From assembly GCA_002494015.1 (NCBI GenBank), contig DLAR01000099.1:520-56160 (forward strand): 55,641 nt of DNA, in the 5' to 3' direction. The translations under genes were made by a program, and so were the position numbers. This document shows, piece after piece, positions 16,174 through 24,872 of the stretch. Each line of letters starts with the position of its first letter. Positions within the stretch are counted from its first letter, which is position 1. Under the pieces are notes generated by a model. It was not told where the DNA came from and ran no database searches. It was given only the letters and a program-made list of their open reading frames with translations. This DNA is from Porphyromonadaceae bacterium UBA7042 (lineage in GTDB: Bacteria > Bacteroidota > Bacteroidia > Bacteroidales > Muribaculaceae).

Positions 16174-17220
16174 ATGAAGAAATTTTTTCTGACAGCAATC
16201 CTTTCCCTTCTTGTAGTCATGGGTGCTTCGGCCCAAAAAAATGACAACAAGCAATTCCTCGTTTTCGGCGTGGGGTTCTACAACCTTGAAAACCTCTTCG
16301 ACACAATCAATAACAACGGAAAATATGACCTCGAATTTTCCCCGCAAGGCTCGCGCCAGTGGAACGGGGAAAAATACTGGAGCAAAATTAACAACCTTGC
16401 CTACTGTATTTCGCAGATGACCACCCAGACCACCCCTATGGGGCCGGCTATCCTCGGCGTGTCGGAAATCGAGAACCGCAGCGTGCTTGAAGACCTCGTA
16501 AAGGCCGAACCCATCAAGAAATGGATGCTTCAGGTTGTTCACCATGACTCGCCCGACCGCCGCGGCGTGGACGTGGGACTCCTCTATAATCCCCGCATGT
16601 TCAAGGTTCTTGACGTGACCAACCACACTCTTGTCATTCCAGACAACCCCAACTTCCGCACCCGCGACCAGATGTGTGTCACCGGCATCCTCGGCGGAGA
16701 CACCCTTAGCGTCATCGTCAACCACTGGCCGTCGCGACTGGGAGGACAGGAACAGTCAAGCTATCTGCGCGAGGCAGCCGCAAGCCTCAGCAAGCACATC
16801 GCCGACTCGCTATGGGCCATCCGTCCCAACCAAGGGGTCATCATCATGGGCGACCTTAACGACGACCCGCAGGACAAGTCGTGTGCCGTAGCACTCGGTG
16901 CGATGAAAGACCTGAAGAAGGTTTCTCACCACGGATTCTTCAACCCGTGGTGGAAGATGCTCGACAAGGGCATCGGCACTCTCGCCTACAAGGGACAGTG
17001 GAATCTCTTTGACCAGATTATTGTTTCGGGGACACTCCTTGAACAGAATACCGACGGACTGCGTTACTGGAAATGTCAGGTCAACAACTTCGACTTTCTC
17101 AAAAGCGATACCGGCAACCGTCAGGGTTACCCGCTCCGCACCTATTCGGGCGGCGTGTTCCTAAACGGATATTCTGACCACTTCCCCACTGAAATCTTCC
17201 TCATCAAGGAACGTAAATAA
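16174..17220 (+). CDS. Exported endonuclease/exonuclease/phosphatase (EEP) family protein
   Basis: A 348-residue EEP-fold protein with the signal peptide MKKFFLTAILSLLVVMGASA. The upstream GTG in frame (16108) is rejected because it precedes that signal and lies just after a probable promoter (TAAATTTA at 16087-16094). Family motifs: FYNLENLFDT, VSEIENRS (metal glutamate), GVDVGLLYNP, VNHWPSR, MGDLNDDP and a final GYSDHFP with the catalytic Asp-His. It may be a periplasmic phosphodiesterase or nuclease; Bacteroidetes have several such 'endonuclease' proteins of unknown substrate. The stop overlaps the next start by one base (TAATG). Confidence 0.88.
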   Translation: MKKFFLTAILSLLVVMGASAQKNDNKQFLVFGVGFYNLENLFDTINNNGKYDLEFSPQGSRQWNGEKYWSKINNLAYCISQMTTQTTPMGPAILGVSEIENRSVLEDLVKAEPIKKWMLQVVHHDSPDRRGVDVGLLYNPRMFKVLDVTNHTLVIPDNPNFRTRDQMCVTGILGGDTLSVIVNHWPSRLGGQEQSSYLREAAASLSKHIADSLWAIRPNQGVIIMGDLNDDPQDKSCAVALGAMKDLKKVSHHGFFNPWWKMLDKGIGTLAYKGQWNLFDQIIVSGTLLEQNTDGLRYWKCQVNNFDFLKSDTGNRQGYPLRTYSGGVFLNGYSDHFPTEIFLIKERK

Positions 17221-17876
17221 TGGCTGAAAACAACGACACAAAAGACATCGCACCGTTTGCCATCACGATAGGACGGCAGTTTGGCAGCGGAGGCCGCGAA
17301 CTCGGCAAGAAACTTGCCGAGCGGTTAGGCATCGACTACTATGACAAGGAACTGCTCGTGGAATCGGCCAAACTGGCCGGTGTCAACCCCGAGTTCTTTG
17401 AAAAGAAAGACGAGCGTTTCCCCACATTTCTAAACGGTCTTTTCTCATTCTCGATGGGATTCTCGCCGATGGCCTATTACACCGGTGCGTCGTCAATCAG
17501 TGACGACGGCCTCTACAAGGCATTGAGCGACTTCCTGCTGTCGACAATCGAGAAAAAATCATTCGTGGTCGTCGGGAGGAGTGCCGACTACATCCTGCGC
17601 CACCATCCCCGCTGCATCAATATCTTCGTCCACGCCCCTGTAGACAAATGCGTCGACCGCATTACACGCCGCTGCGACTCGCCCGACCGCGACAAGGCCC
17701 GCGCCCTCGCCGAAAAAACCAACCGTCTGCGTGCCGAGTATTACAACTTTTACACCGACAAGACTTGGGGCGACGCGGCCACCTACCATCTGACAATCGA
17801 CTCGTCGACACTCCCGATGGACGATATCGCTGACATCGTCATCGGGTATGTCAAGAAAAAACTAAACGCTAAATAA
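17220..17876 (+). CDS. Cytidylate-kinase-like family protein
   Basis: A 218-residue P-loop kinase of the Cytidylate_kin2 family. ITIGRQFGSGGRELGKKLAE (about 13-32) is the Walker A region and IDYYDKELL follows; VVVGRSADYIL and an RITRRCDSPDRDKARALAEKTNRLR lid-like helix (read in parts) complete the fold. It phosphorylates a nucleotide or small molecule; the true substrate of this family is not known and the standard cmk is usually a different, longer gene. It is coupled to the preceding EEP gene (TAATG) and followed eight bases later by upp, so nucleotide metabolism is a fair inference. Confidence 0.85.
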   Translation: MAENNDTKDIAPFAITIGRQFGSGGRELGKKLAERLGIDYYDKELLVESAKLAGVNPEFFEKKDERFPTFLNGLFSFSMGFSPMAYYTGASSISDDGLYKALSDFLLSTIEKKSFVVVGRSADYILRHHPRCINIFVHAPVDKCVDRITRRCDSPDRDKARALAEKTNRLRAEYYNFYTDKTWGDAATYHLTIDSSTLPMDDIADIVIGYVKKKLNAK

Positions 17877-17884
17877 CTTTCCAC

Positions 17885-18538
17885 ATGGAAATAATAAATT
17901 TTGACAGCACCCCCTCTCTCGTCAGCCAGTATATGAGCGAGTTGCGTGACATAAACGTGCAGAAAGACATGCTCCGTTTCCGCCGCAACCTCGAACGCAT
18001 CGGCGAAATCATGGCCTATGAAATATCAAAACGCATGACATACCGCACTGACGAAGTCATAACCCCGCTCGACACCGCCAGTTGCCACGTTCTTGACGAG
18101 AAAGTAGTGCTCGCCACAATTTTCCGCGCCGGAATACCTTTCCACAAAGGATTTCTCGACTATTTCGACCATGCCGAAAACGCATTTGTGTCGGCCTACC
18201 GCAAGTATAAGGAAAAAGAAAACTTTGACGTATTCATCGAATACATCGCATCGCCGCGGCTCGACGGAAAGACTCTCATTATCGCCGACCCGATGCTTGC
18301 GACCGGCGCATCTATGGAGCTGAGCTACCGCGCGCTCCTGACCAAGGGGGAACCGGCCCACATCCACGTCACATCGGTCATCGCCTCGCAAGTGGCCATC
18401 GACTACATCAAGTCCACTTTCCCCGAAAACAAAACCACCGTATGGGTCGGCGCGATTGACAACGAAATCAACGCCCACTCCTACATCGTCCCCGGTCTCG
18501 GCGACGCCGGCGACCTCGCCTACGGAATCAAAGAATAA
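17885..18538 (+). CDS. upp: Uracil phosphoribosyltransferase
   Basis: A 217-residue type I phosphoribosyltransferase that makes UMP from uracil and PRPP in pyrimidine salvage. The PRPP loop IIADPMLATGASM (about 135-147) and the uracil-binding C-terminal region PGLGDAGDLAYG are present, and IFRAGIPFHKGFLDYF covers the flexible substrate loop. The family normally has 208-220 residues. It probably shares a transcript with the kinase-like gene upstream. A long inverted repeat follows before the convergent regulator gene. Confidence 0.9.
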   Translation: MEIINFDSTPSLVSQYMSELRDINVQKDMLRFRRNLERIGEIMAYEISKRMTYRTDEVITPLDTASCHVLDEKVVLATIFRAGIPFHKGFLDYFDHAENAFVSAYRKYKEKENFDVFIEYIASPRLDGKTLIIADPMLATGASMELSYRALLTKGEPAHIHVTSVIASQVAIDYIKSTFPENKTTVWVGAIDNEINAHSYIVPGLGDAGDLAYGIKE

Positions 18539-18545
18539 GACAATT

Positions 18546-18633
18546 TTAAGTCAGAAGTCAGAGTTATGAGTTATGAAGTATATGCCGGGGCAACCCTTTA
18601 CTTCATCACTCATAACTCTGACTTCTGACTTAA
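18546..18633. terminator. Long near-perfect palindrome between convergent genes
   Basis: Two 35-base arms (18546-18580 and 18599-18633) are reverse complements with one mismatch and an 18-base loop. They are built of repeated words such as AGTCAGAAGTCAGAG and TTATGAGTTATGAAG. It sits between upp (+) and the LytTR gene (-), the ideal place for a bidirectional terminator, but it is far longer than usual. Confidence 0.7.
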
Positions 18634-18645
18634 TATCCTTCTGAC

Positions 18646-19404
18646 TTATTCAGTGTTGTCGTCGAGGCGGGGGAGGATGGAGCGGGCGGTGACGTAGTCC
18701 GAGAATGCCTGCTTGTAGGACTCGGAAACGGGGATATATGTCTTGCCGAAGACGATGCGGTTGCGCTCGATGACCTTTATTTTGCCGGTGTTGACGATAA
18801 ACGAGCGGTGGACGCGCATGAAACGGTCGGCGGGGAGACTGCGTTCAAGGGTTTTCATGCTCATCAGGGTCATGATGCAGCGGTCGTTGTCGGTTGTGTA
18901 AATCTTGACATAATCTTTCAGTCCCTCGATATAAAGGATGTCGTTGACAGGAATCTGCACGAGCTTGTACTCGCTCTTGACTATAATGTAGTCATTGCTT
19001 GACGAGCTGCCGCTATTGGCCGCAGAACCGCTGCGGGCCATTTCGACCCATTGCAGTGCGCGGTTGGCGGCAGCAAGGAACTCCTCGTAGCTGACCGGTT
19101 TCAGCAGATAGTCGAGGGCGTTGACGCGGAACCCCTCGACAGCGTAGGTGTCAAAGGCGGTCGTGAAGACGATGCGGGTCGACGGAGGGATGATGCGGGC
19201 AAACTCGATGCCGTTGAGCTGCGGCATCTGAATGTCGAGAAACACCACGTCGGCACCGCCGTCGAGTATCAGCTGGATAGCGTCGCGCGGGGAAGAAAAC
19301 TCGCCGACGAGGGTCATGAACGGAGTTTTTTCAATATAGGAGGCAATCAGGCCCGATGCAAGGGGCTCGTCATCAATGACGCAGCTGCGTAGTGTAGTTG
19401 TCAT
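18646..19404 (-). CDS. LytTR-type response regulator
   Basis: A 252-residue response regulator of the LytR/AgrA/YehT type. The receiver domain (about 5-120) has the acidic pair Asp11-Asp12, the phosphoacceptor Asp57 in VVFLDIQMPQLNG and the conserved lysine in LLKPVSYEEF. The LytTR DNA-binding domain (about 142-243) shows IPVNDILYIEGLKDYVKI and FMRVHRSFIVN. It binds DNA as a dimer on direct repeats. It is the second gene of a two-gene operon: the kinase overlaps it by four bases, so the pair forms one two-component system with unknown signal. Confidence 0.93.
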   Translation of the reverse strand: MTTTLRSCVIDDEPLASGLIASYIEKTPFMTLVGEFSSPRDAIQLILDGGADVVFLDIQMPQLNGIEFARIIPPSTRIVFTTAFDTYAVEGFRVNALDYLLKPVSYEEFLAAANRALQWVEMARSGSAANSGSSSSNDYIIVKSEYKLVQIPVNDILYIEGLKDYVKIYTTDNDRCIMTLMSMKTLERSLPADRFMRVHRSFIVNTGKIKVIERNRIVFGKTYIPVSESYKQAFSDYVTARSILPRLDDNTE

Positions 19405-20477
19405 GCGGGGAGAATGTGATTTAAGTTAATTGTTAATTCAGTATTGTAACGGTTGCCGTCAAGGCCGGAGGCAAATGACGCGTCGTTGCCGTAAATCAGG
19501 GCGAGGCGGCGGCGCAGGTTCTGCTCGCCTATCCCCTGCTTGCCCGGCTGTGACGCGGCATCGGGCGCGACAGAATTGGATGTCACACAGGTTATGCGCC
19601 CCTTGGCGGCGGTTATCTTGATGTCGATGGTATCGGCGGGATTGCCTGTGTTGCCGTGCTTGAACACGTTCTCAATCACCGTGATAAACAGCAACGGGGC
19701 AATCAGGCTGTCAGCACAAGGCCCGGCATCAAGGGTCACGTTCATTTTCAATCCGGGATTAAGCCGCAACCGCATCAGTTTCACATAATTGTCGACAAAT
19801 TCCAGTTCCTGTTTGATTGTCACCGCGCCGGGGCTCTCATAAAGGACGTAACGCAACAGCCGGCTTAGCTCATGAACGGCATTCTGCGCCTTGGCGGGAG
19901 AGATGGCGATGAGGGCGTAGATGCTGTTGAGGGTGTTGAACAGGAAATGGGGGTTGAGCTGGCTTTTGAGATTTTTAAGTTCCTCCTCGCGATGGGATGC
20001 CACAAGCTCGCGGCTGCGGCGCTCAAGATTGAGCCACCGGTCACCCATGCGCAGTGCCACGCTCAGCCCTATCGTCAGAATGAGCATCACGAAGTCCCTC
20101 AGAAGCAATGACGCAGCCCGGGCAAGAATCTGCCACTCGGTGGGGTCGGGACCTTTGCGGTGGCGGGGTTGGAAACCGTTGCAGACCATGCGCCAGCCAA
20201 TATAGGTCACTGTCAACACGACAGCCGTCAGGATGAGATTATAGATGACAAATTTCCAGACTGACCGCCGGCTCGTCAGCGACCGCTCGATAATAAAATA
20301 ATAGTTGATATAGAAAACAGCAATGAATATCAATCCCTTTATATACATCCACGGACTCATCCCCCGCCACGGCGATGCAATTGTTGACAACACCTCGGGA
20401 AGAATAAACAGGATGCATATAAACAGCAGATGGGTCAGAAACGTATTGACCCGCTTTTTATGACTGATATCACTCAT
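19401..20477 (-). CDS. LytS/YehU-type sensor histidine kinase
   Basis: A 358-residue membrane kinase. Four hydrophobic segments span about residues 12-147. The His_kinase domain has the phosphorylated histidine His177 in QLNPHFLFNTLNS, followed by an ATPase domain with the N box ITVIENVFKHG and the glycine motif GIGEQNLRRRL. There is no extracytoplasmic sensing domain, only short loops, so it probably senses a membrane or cell-wall state. It partners the overlapping LytTR regulator. A promoter is visible upstream (20513-20544). Confidence 0.92.
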   Translation of the reverse strand: MSDISHKKRVNTFLTHLLFICILFILPEVLSTIASPWRGMSPWMYIKGLIFIAVFYINYYFIIERSLTSRRSVWKFVIYNLILTAVVLTVTYIGWRMVCNGFQPRHRKGPDPTEWQILARAASLLLRDFVMLILTIGLSVALRMGDRWLNLERRSRELVASHREEELKNLKSQLNPHFLFNTLNSIYALIAISPAKAQNAVHELSRLLRYVLYESPGAVTIKQELEFVDNYVKLMRLRLNPGLKMNVTLDAGPCADSLIAPLLFITVIENVFKHGNTGNPADTIDIKITAAKGRITCVTSNSVAPDAASQPGKQGIGEQNLRRRLALIYGNDASFASGLDGNRYNTELTINLNHILPA

Positions 20478-20512
20478 AGCTCTATATTCTTGTTCCTTAC
20501 TGTTAGGTGAGA

Positions 20513-20544
20513 CGAAATTAGCACTTGGCGTGATAATTCACAAA
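20513..20544 (-). promoter_or_regulatory. Promoter of the LytS/LytTR operon
   Basis: On the minus strand TTTG (20541-20544), 20 bases, TAATTTCG (20513-20520); one mismatch to TAnnTTTG. Transcription would start near 20508, 30 bases before the kinase start. Confidence 0.55.
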
Positions 20545-20584
20545 TCCTCTCTACCAATCCACATCTTTCCCCGACAATCGCGGG

Positions 20585-21868
20585 TCAATCGCGCCGGGCA
20601 CGGGCCGCAAGCATCCGATGGCCGAGACGGCAGTAAAGACACTTGCGCGTCTCGCAATAGCTGCGGCGCAACTGAATAAGTGCCTGCGAGGCAAAGGCAT
20701 CACGGGACTTCAATCCGGCACGCTCAAACATTGAGATAATCGCATTGCGCTCTGCCGGCAAGTCCTGAAGCATCGACATGGCCCGCTGAACAAGGTCTTC
20801 GTCACCGCGCGAATGCCCGTAGGCAACCATCAGCGGCACGACCACATTGATGACGAGAGACTCGGCCGACCCACGGCTGAGTCCGCCGAGGGTTCCGGGT
20901 GCCTCGGCACCGAATGTATAGTGCCGCTCCCAGTAACCCGAGGGAGCCGACGAGAACATCCTGACAGCCTCGTCGGTATCGGTCAGACCTACGATGCGGT
21001 TCAGCAGACGGAAACCACCCGCGACCACGGCGGCAAGCATCGCCACGCGGCGGTGGGGGAAATTTCCGGGACGCATGCGCCCCATCTTCCATCCGAGCGG
21101 CTGAAGGGGGCGCAGTCCGAACTTGTGGGCATAAAACTTGTGTTCCTGAACGAGCCTCGCGACATAAGGGTCAGCGGCGGGCGCGGTGTCAAGCAACTGC
21201 CCCTGACCGAACAGCAGGGCTTCAAGCGACAGCAGCGAGTCGCTGTGCTTGCGCAGGAAATGCAGCGGGACGGCTGTGGCGAGACGCTGCATCGGCTCGC
21301 CGTTTATCCCGAACCCGAGGGCGCGGGCGAGAGTGACGTAGCATGTCTGTTCCCAGTCGCCGACGGTGGATTCAAGAATCGCATTGACGCGGTCGACTTT
21401 GTCATAGACGCGCTCATAGGCAAGCGCGGTTATCCAGTCGGTCAGATAAAGCGGGGGAATTGCGGCAAGTTCAGCCGCACAGGGGAGGTCGATGTCGGCA
21501 CGGTCAACAAGGTCGTGATAGCGGGAATGGAACTCGGGGGCGCATTTCATGACCATCTGCGGTATAGTCTGTCCGTCGTGACGCCTGATCTCGGTGTCGT
21601 CGCGGTCGACGACGTGAAGAATCACCGAGTCGTAGGCACGGTCGCCGTCATGGCCGTGACGGTGCCAGTCGCTTGCCCTGACATGGATTTCGACATCCCC
21701 GGCCCACAGGTCACCCCCGATCGAGACCTTGGCGTTGAAAAAGTCAGGTCCCGACCCGGTGTTCAACTGTCCCGGATCAAGGATAGCGACCTTGCGACCG
21801 TCGACAGTGACCATGTCAGTGTGCAGAAGCAGACGGTGCTGCCACACATATTGCATCAGGCGTTCCAT
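20585..21868 (-). CDS. DUF2851 family protein
   Basis: A 427-residue protein of the DUF2851 family, conserved in Bacteroidetes. The N-terminal LDPGQLNTGSGPDFFNAKV and GDVEIHVRASDWHRHGH segments are the family hallmark and, with the following VILHVV strand, suggest a nuclease-like beta-alpha core (Asp, Glu-x-His pattern); this is my inference. The C-terminal part is helical with CETRKCLYCRLG-like cysteines (read as RSYCETRKCLYC) that could bind a metal. Cytoplasmic. It follows ribH by 24 bases in the same operon. Confidence 0.85.
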   Translation of the reverse strand: MERLMQYVWQHRLLLHTDMVTVDGRKVAILDPGQLNTGSGPDFFNAKVSIGGDLWAGDVEIHVRASDWHRHGHDGDRAYDSVILHVVDRDDTEIRRHDGQTIPQMVMKCAPEFHSRYHDLVDRADIDLPCAAELAAIPPLYLTDWITALAYERVYDKVDRVNAILESTVGDWEQTCYVTLARALGFGINGEPMQRLATAVPLHFLRKHSDSLLSLEALLFGQGQLLDTAPAADPYVARLVQEHKFYAHKFGLRPLQPLGWKMGRMRPGNFPHRRVAMLAAVVAGGFRLLNRIVGLTDTDEAVRMFSSAPSGYWERHYTFGAEAPGTLGGLSRGSAESLVINVVVPLMVAYGHSRGDEDLVQRAMSMLQDLPAERNAIISMFERAGLKSRDAFASQALIQLRRSYCETRKCLYCRLGHRMLAARARRD

Positions 21869-21892
21869 AACGGAGAGAGGATGCCGCCGGGA

Positions 21893-22369
21893 TTACACCT
21901 CGGTCATGCGGTTGAAAGCAACCATCTTTATAGCTGTCTCGGCAGCCTCGGCACCCTTGTCGCCCATCGGGCCTCCCACACGGTCTATCGCGTCCTGCTC
22001 GGTGTCGACGGTCAGCACGCCGAATATAACCGGGATATCACACTCGGCGTTGAGATGGGTGATGCCCTGTGTAACACTTTGGCACACATAGTCAAAATGG
22101 GGCGTGCCGCCGCGCACGACGCAGCCGAATACAATCACAGCGTCAAACGACTCGGTTTCAATGAGTTTCGAGGCGGCAAAAGTCAGCTCGACGGCACCGG
22201 GAACGTCAAAAAGCGCGATGTCGTCATAGCTCAAGCCGTAGTCGGTCAGAGATTTAACCGCGCTGTCGCGCAGTTTCCGGGTTATGTGGCCGTTCCATTC
22301 GGCGGTTACAATCGCAATCTTGACTTCGTCAAGCTGCGGCAGCGGAGTAGTAGGGACTGATTGAGACAT
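21893..22369 (-). CDS. ribH: 6,7-dimethyl-8-ribityllumazine synthase
   Basis: A 158-residue lumazine synthase, the penultimate step of riboflavin synthesis, condensing the ribityl-aminouracil with dihydroxybutanone phosphate. Motifs: TAEWNGHITRKL, the VPGAVELTFAA substrate loop, IVFGCVVRGGTPHFDYVC and the FGVLTVDTEQDAIDR region. The start is the ATG at 22369 (MSQSVPTTPLPQ); the longer in-frame extension to 22450 is not family-like. It assembles as pentamers or a 60-mer shell. It probably forms an operon with DUF2851; the other rib genes are not in the window and no FMN riboswitch is seen. Confidence 0.93.
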   Translation of the reverse strand: MSQSVPTTPLPQLDEVKIAIVTAEWNGHITRKLRDSAVKSLTDYGLSYDDIALFDVPGAVELTFAASKLIETESFDAVIVFGCVVRGGTPHFDYVCQSVTQGITHLNAECDIPVIFGVLTVDTEQDAIDRVGGPMGDKGAEAAETAIKMVAFNRMTEV

Positions 22370-22465
22370 ATTTTTTATAGTGAACAGTGAATGGTGAAAA
22401 AGTGGGCGGTAACAAATTAACTCAGGATGAGACTGAATTTTGCCCTTCACTTTTCGCTTTCTATT

Positions 22466-23482
22466 TTATCTTGGGAAAACTTTGTGCCACAGGCTGAGGA
22501 TGTCGAGCGAGCGGCTTTTGGCATTGACGAGGATGTCGACGATGCGGCGGTGTTCCTCTCCGGCGTTGATTTTTGTGGCCTTGTGGAACATGGTGTTGAG
22601 CAAGTGGACACCCTTGTCACGCATGGCAGGAATCTGCAACATAGACTCGCCGAGGTCAATCGACATCACGAGCTGCTCGCGGGTGAAATCGGGCGACAGC
22701 TTTGTGGAATATTTCAAGGCCCGGGAGAAATATTGCACGGCCTCGCGGTGACGGCCCATGTCGGCGAGAGTACGCCCTTCGGTGAGCAACGATTCAATCA
22801 GGCGCGAGGTGGCATCACCGATTCCCTCGTTCACCATCTGCAAGTAGGTCGACGTTGCGGCCTGATAGTGGGCCAGCAGCTCGGCCTGCTTCACGCGGGA
22901 ACGGTAGACCGAGGTCGAGGCATTCAGGGCCATGATGTGGGCGCTGCCATATCGATTCGGATCTGTCTTGGCGAGGCGTTCAAAAATTTTGAGCGACTTT
23001 TCAAGCTCGCGCTCGGCCTGCTTGAACTCGTTTCCTCCGACATGTATATAGGCGATGTCATAAAGCAACGCGGCAAGAATCTCAAGAAACGGCTCGTCTT
23101 TTCGGCGCGGTTCCTGAGAGAGAAGATTGAGCGTGGATGCCGCCGTGGATGTCGCCAAGTCCATCTCGCCGTTCTCGATGTAGAGTGCTGTCAATATCTG
23201 CATCAGCGCGGCATGGATATTGAGCAGATGGCCGCTCTCGTCGCCGGCGCGCATGATGAGCGCGTCAATATCGACAATCGACCGTATGGCACGGGCTGTC
23301 TCATCGCGCTCGACCATTTCGACAGCCGTGCGCCGGAAGAAATCGTATGCCGTGTTGAAATCAGACTCGCCGATGGCATGGCGCACCTGAGCCATCGCGC
23401 GCGAACGGCGGAAAATGGCCCTCAGCGGGGCGATATCGGTTGTGACCGACAGGAAAACCGATTCGAGGGATGTAGGCTTCAT
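22466..23482 (-). CDS. Helical-repeat (TPR-like) protein of unknown function
   Basis: A 338-residue, all-helical, cytoplasmic protein with TPR-like helix pairs, for example in EFKQAERELEKSLKIFERL and GRHREAVQYFSRALKYS. It has no signal peptide or transmembrane segment. It overlaps the degenerate PfkB gene by four bases and is the last gene of the SIS-PfkB-TPR operon. A protein-protein interaction role is the only reasonable inference. The 22370-22465 gap behind it contains repeated GTGAA-type words that can pair. Confidence 0.7.
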   Translation of the reverse strand: MKPTSLESVFLSVTTDIAPLRAIFRRSRAMAQVRHAIGESDFNTAYDFFRRTAVEMVERDETARAIRSIVDIDALIMRAGDESGHLLNIHAALMQILTALYIENGEMDLATSTAASTLNLLSQEPRRKDEPFLEILAALLYDIAYIHVGGNEFKQAERELEKSLKIFERLAKTDPNRYGSAHIMALNASTSVYRSRVKQAELLAHYQAATSTYLQMVNEGIGDATSRLIESLLTEGRTLADMGRHREAVQYFSRALKYSTKLSPDFTREQLVMSIDLGESMLQIPAMRDKGVHLLNTMFHKATKINAGEEHRRIVDILVNAKSRSLDILSLWHKVFPR

Positions 23483-24246
23483 GGGCGGGAAAGTGTTGAC
23501 AATATTGATTTCAAGGCATCGACCACGCCTCCGGGGCCGGGAGAGCCGACGGCGGTTTTTTCGCGTTCAGGGAATTTTTCAACCGTGGCCGAGGCTGTGT
23601 CAATGTTATAAAAGCGCGGGGTATAAAACTCGATGTGGAGCCGGTAGTTCTCGTCGGCATCACGGTTGCCGAAAACCAGCTGCAGATCGTCGGTCGTGGT
23701 GACAATGACATCGGCAAGTTCCATGTTGTCAAGCACCGAAGGCATGACACGGGTGACGCGCGGCACCTGAAATGTCTCGAAATAGGGAAGATACACCACG
23801 GTGGCCTTGCGGGCGCGGGCATGCTCAAGCAGGTCGAGAAGACGCGGGCGCACACGGTCGTTCAGTGAGAAATAGGAGCCGAAGACAACGACATCGTCAG
23901 GATCGATACGGGGCCAGACGGTGTCAAACTCCACATCGGGTTCACGTCCGTAGCCGACCAGTCGGACCGTTCCGTCGGGTTGCTCGAAGATGTCGCGCTG
24001 CGGTGACCGGCCTTCGGTAAAACGGTCGACTGACCTGACATCCACCCCGGCCGAGGCGAGATAATCTACAATGATGTCGCCGACAGGGTCGGCTGCGGCC
24101 TCGCCGACCATGACAACGCTGTGTCCCGCAGCAGCGAGCGAGGCAGCCGCCCGGCCGATGCGGTCACACGGCATGACTGTCACACCGCCGTCACGGCCGA
24201 AAATCAGGTTGAGGGGCAATTCGCCTATAAATATAATCTTTCCCAT
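23479..24246 (-). CDS. PfkB-like sugar kinase with a degenerate active site
   Basis: A 255-residue ribokinase-fold protein, short for the family (usually 290-330). It starts MGKIIFIGELPLNLIF; the middle has SLAAAGHSVVMVGEAAADPVGD and VVVFGSYFSLN. At the C-terminus the family's GAGD anion-hole and catalytic-base motif is replaced by Gly237-Pro-Gly-Gly240 (in SPGPGGVVDAL), so the catalytic aspartate is missing. The N-terminal GG-x-x-AN substrate motif is also absent (DRIGRAAAS instead). It may be a pseudokinase with a regulatory or sugar-binding role. It lies 18 bases after the SIS isomerase gene and overlaps the TPR-like gene by four bases. Confidence 0.75.
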   Translation of the reverse strand: MGKIIFIGELPLNLIFGRDGGVTVMPCDRIGRAAASLAAAGHSVVMVGEAAADPVGDIIVDYLASAGVDVRSVDRFTEGRSPQRDIFEQPDGTVRLVGYGREPDVEFDTVWPRIDPDDVVVFGSYFSLNDRVRPRLLDLLEHARARKATVVYLPYFETFQVPRVTRVMPSVLDNMELADVIVTTTDDLQLVFGNRDADENYRLHIEFYTPRFYNIDTASATVEKFPEREKTAVGSPGPGGVVDALKSILSTLSRP

Positions 24247-24264
24247 AGCCTGCGTGCGTGCCGG

Positions 24265-24870
24265 TTACAATTCGTTGCGCGATTTGTGGCCCAGATAGCC
24301 GCCGTGGTGCCGCTTGGCATAGTCGGCCGCGCTGAAACCGGTCGCATTCATCACGTTGACTACCAGTATGTCGCCAATTACGGTCATCATGGTTGTCGAG
24401 GTGGTGGGCGTCAGGCCGAGGGGGCACACCTCGGGCGCGCCGCCGGTCCACAGTGTCACGTCGGTTATCCGTGCCAGCTCGCTGTCGGCGTTGCCGGTAA
24501 TGACGATGAGGGGAGTCTGGGGATAAAGATTTTTGGTGAGCGTCACCAAGTCAAGAATTTCGCGTGTCTTGCCCGAATTGGAGATAAGAAGCATGACATC
24601 ATTGGGTTGCAGGACGCCCAAATCACCGTGCTGAGCCTCACTCGGATGCAGGTTTACAGCCGGTATGCCGGTCGACGAGAATGTTGTGGCGATATTCATC
24701 GCAATCTGCCCGGCCTTGCCCATGCCCGAGGTAACGAGTTTGCCTCCACGGCGGTGTACATGCTCGACGATGAGACCGACGGCCTTGTCATAGGCGTCGG
24801 AATAGGGTATGCTCAGTATCGCACTACTTTCGGCCTCGACAATCTGACGCATTGACTCTTTAATATCCAT
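24265..24870 (-). CDS. SIS-domain sugar-phosphate isomerase, KdsD/KpsF/GutQ-like without CBS domains
   Basis: A 201-residue protein consisting of one SIS domain. The phosphosugar-binding strands and loops are visible: TSGMGKAGQIAMNIATTFSS (about 44-63), HPSEAQHGDLG, LLISNSGKTREILDL and the LGLTPTTSTTMM segment. These match arabinose-5-phosphate isomerases, which supply the Kdo precursor for lipopolysaccharide, but the two CBS domains of E. coli KdsD are absent, as in many Bacteroidetes single-domain forms. The first gene of a three-gene operon; its leader contains the nested palindrome 24873-25071, which ends two bases before the ATG. Confidence 0.85.
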   Translation of the reverse strand: MDIKESMRQIVEAESSAILSIPYSDAYDKAVGLIVEHVHRRGGKLVTSGMGKAGQIAMNIATTFSSTGIPAVNLHPSEAQHGDLGVLQPNDVMLLISNSGKTREILDLVTLTKNLYPQTPLIVITGNADSELARITDVTLWTGGAPEVCPLGLTPTTSTTMMTVIGDILVVNVMNATGFSAADYAKRHHGGYLGHKSRNEL

Positions 24871-24872
24871 GC

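Noticed and set aside
20813..22360. 515-codon plus-strand ORF opposite DUF2851 and ribH
   Set aside because: It runs antisense across two recognised genes and the gap between them; its product has no family features. GC-rich third positions remove stop codons from the opposite strand.
22370..22465. FMN riboswitch upstream of ribH
   Set aside because: The gap on that side belongs to the end of the TPR-like gene and ribH leader and shows none of the conserved RFN-element sequences.
22427..23611. 394-codon plus-strand ORF opposite the TPR-like gene
   Set aside because: The minus-strand reading forms coherent helical repeats and has operon overlaps; the plus reading does not.
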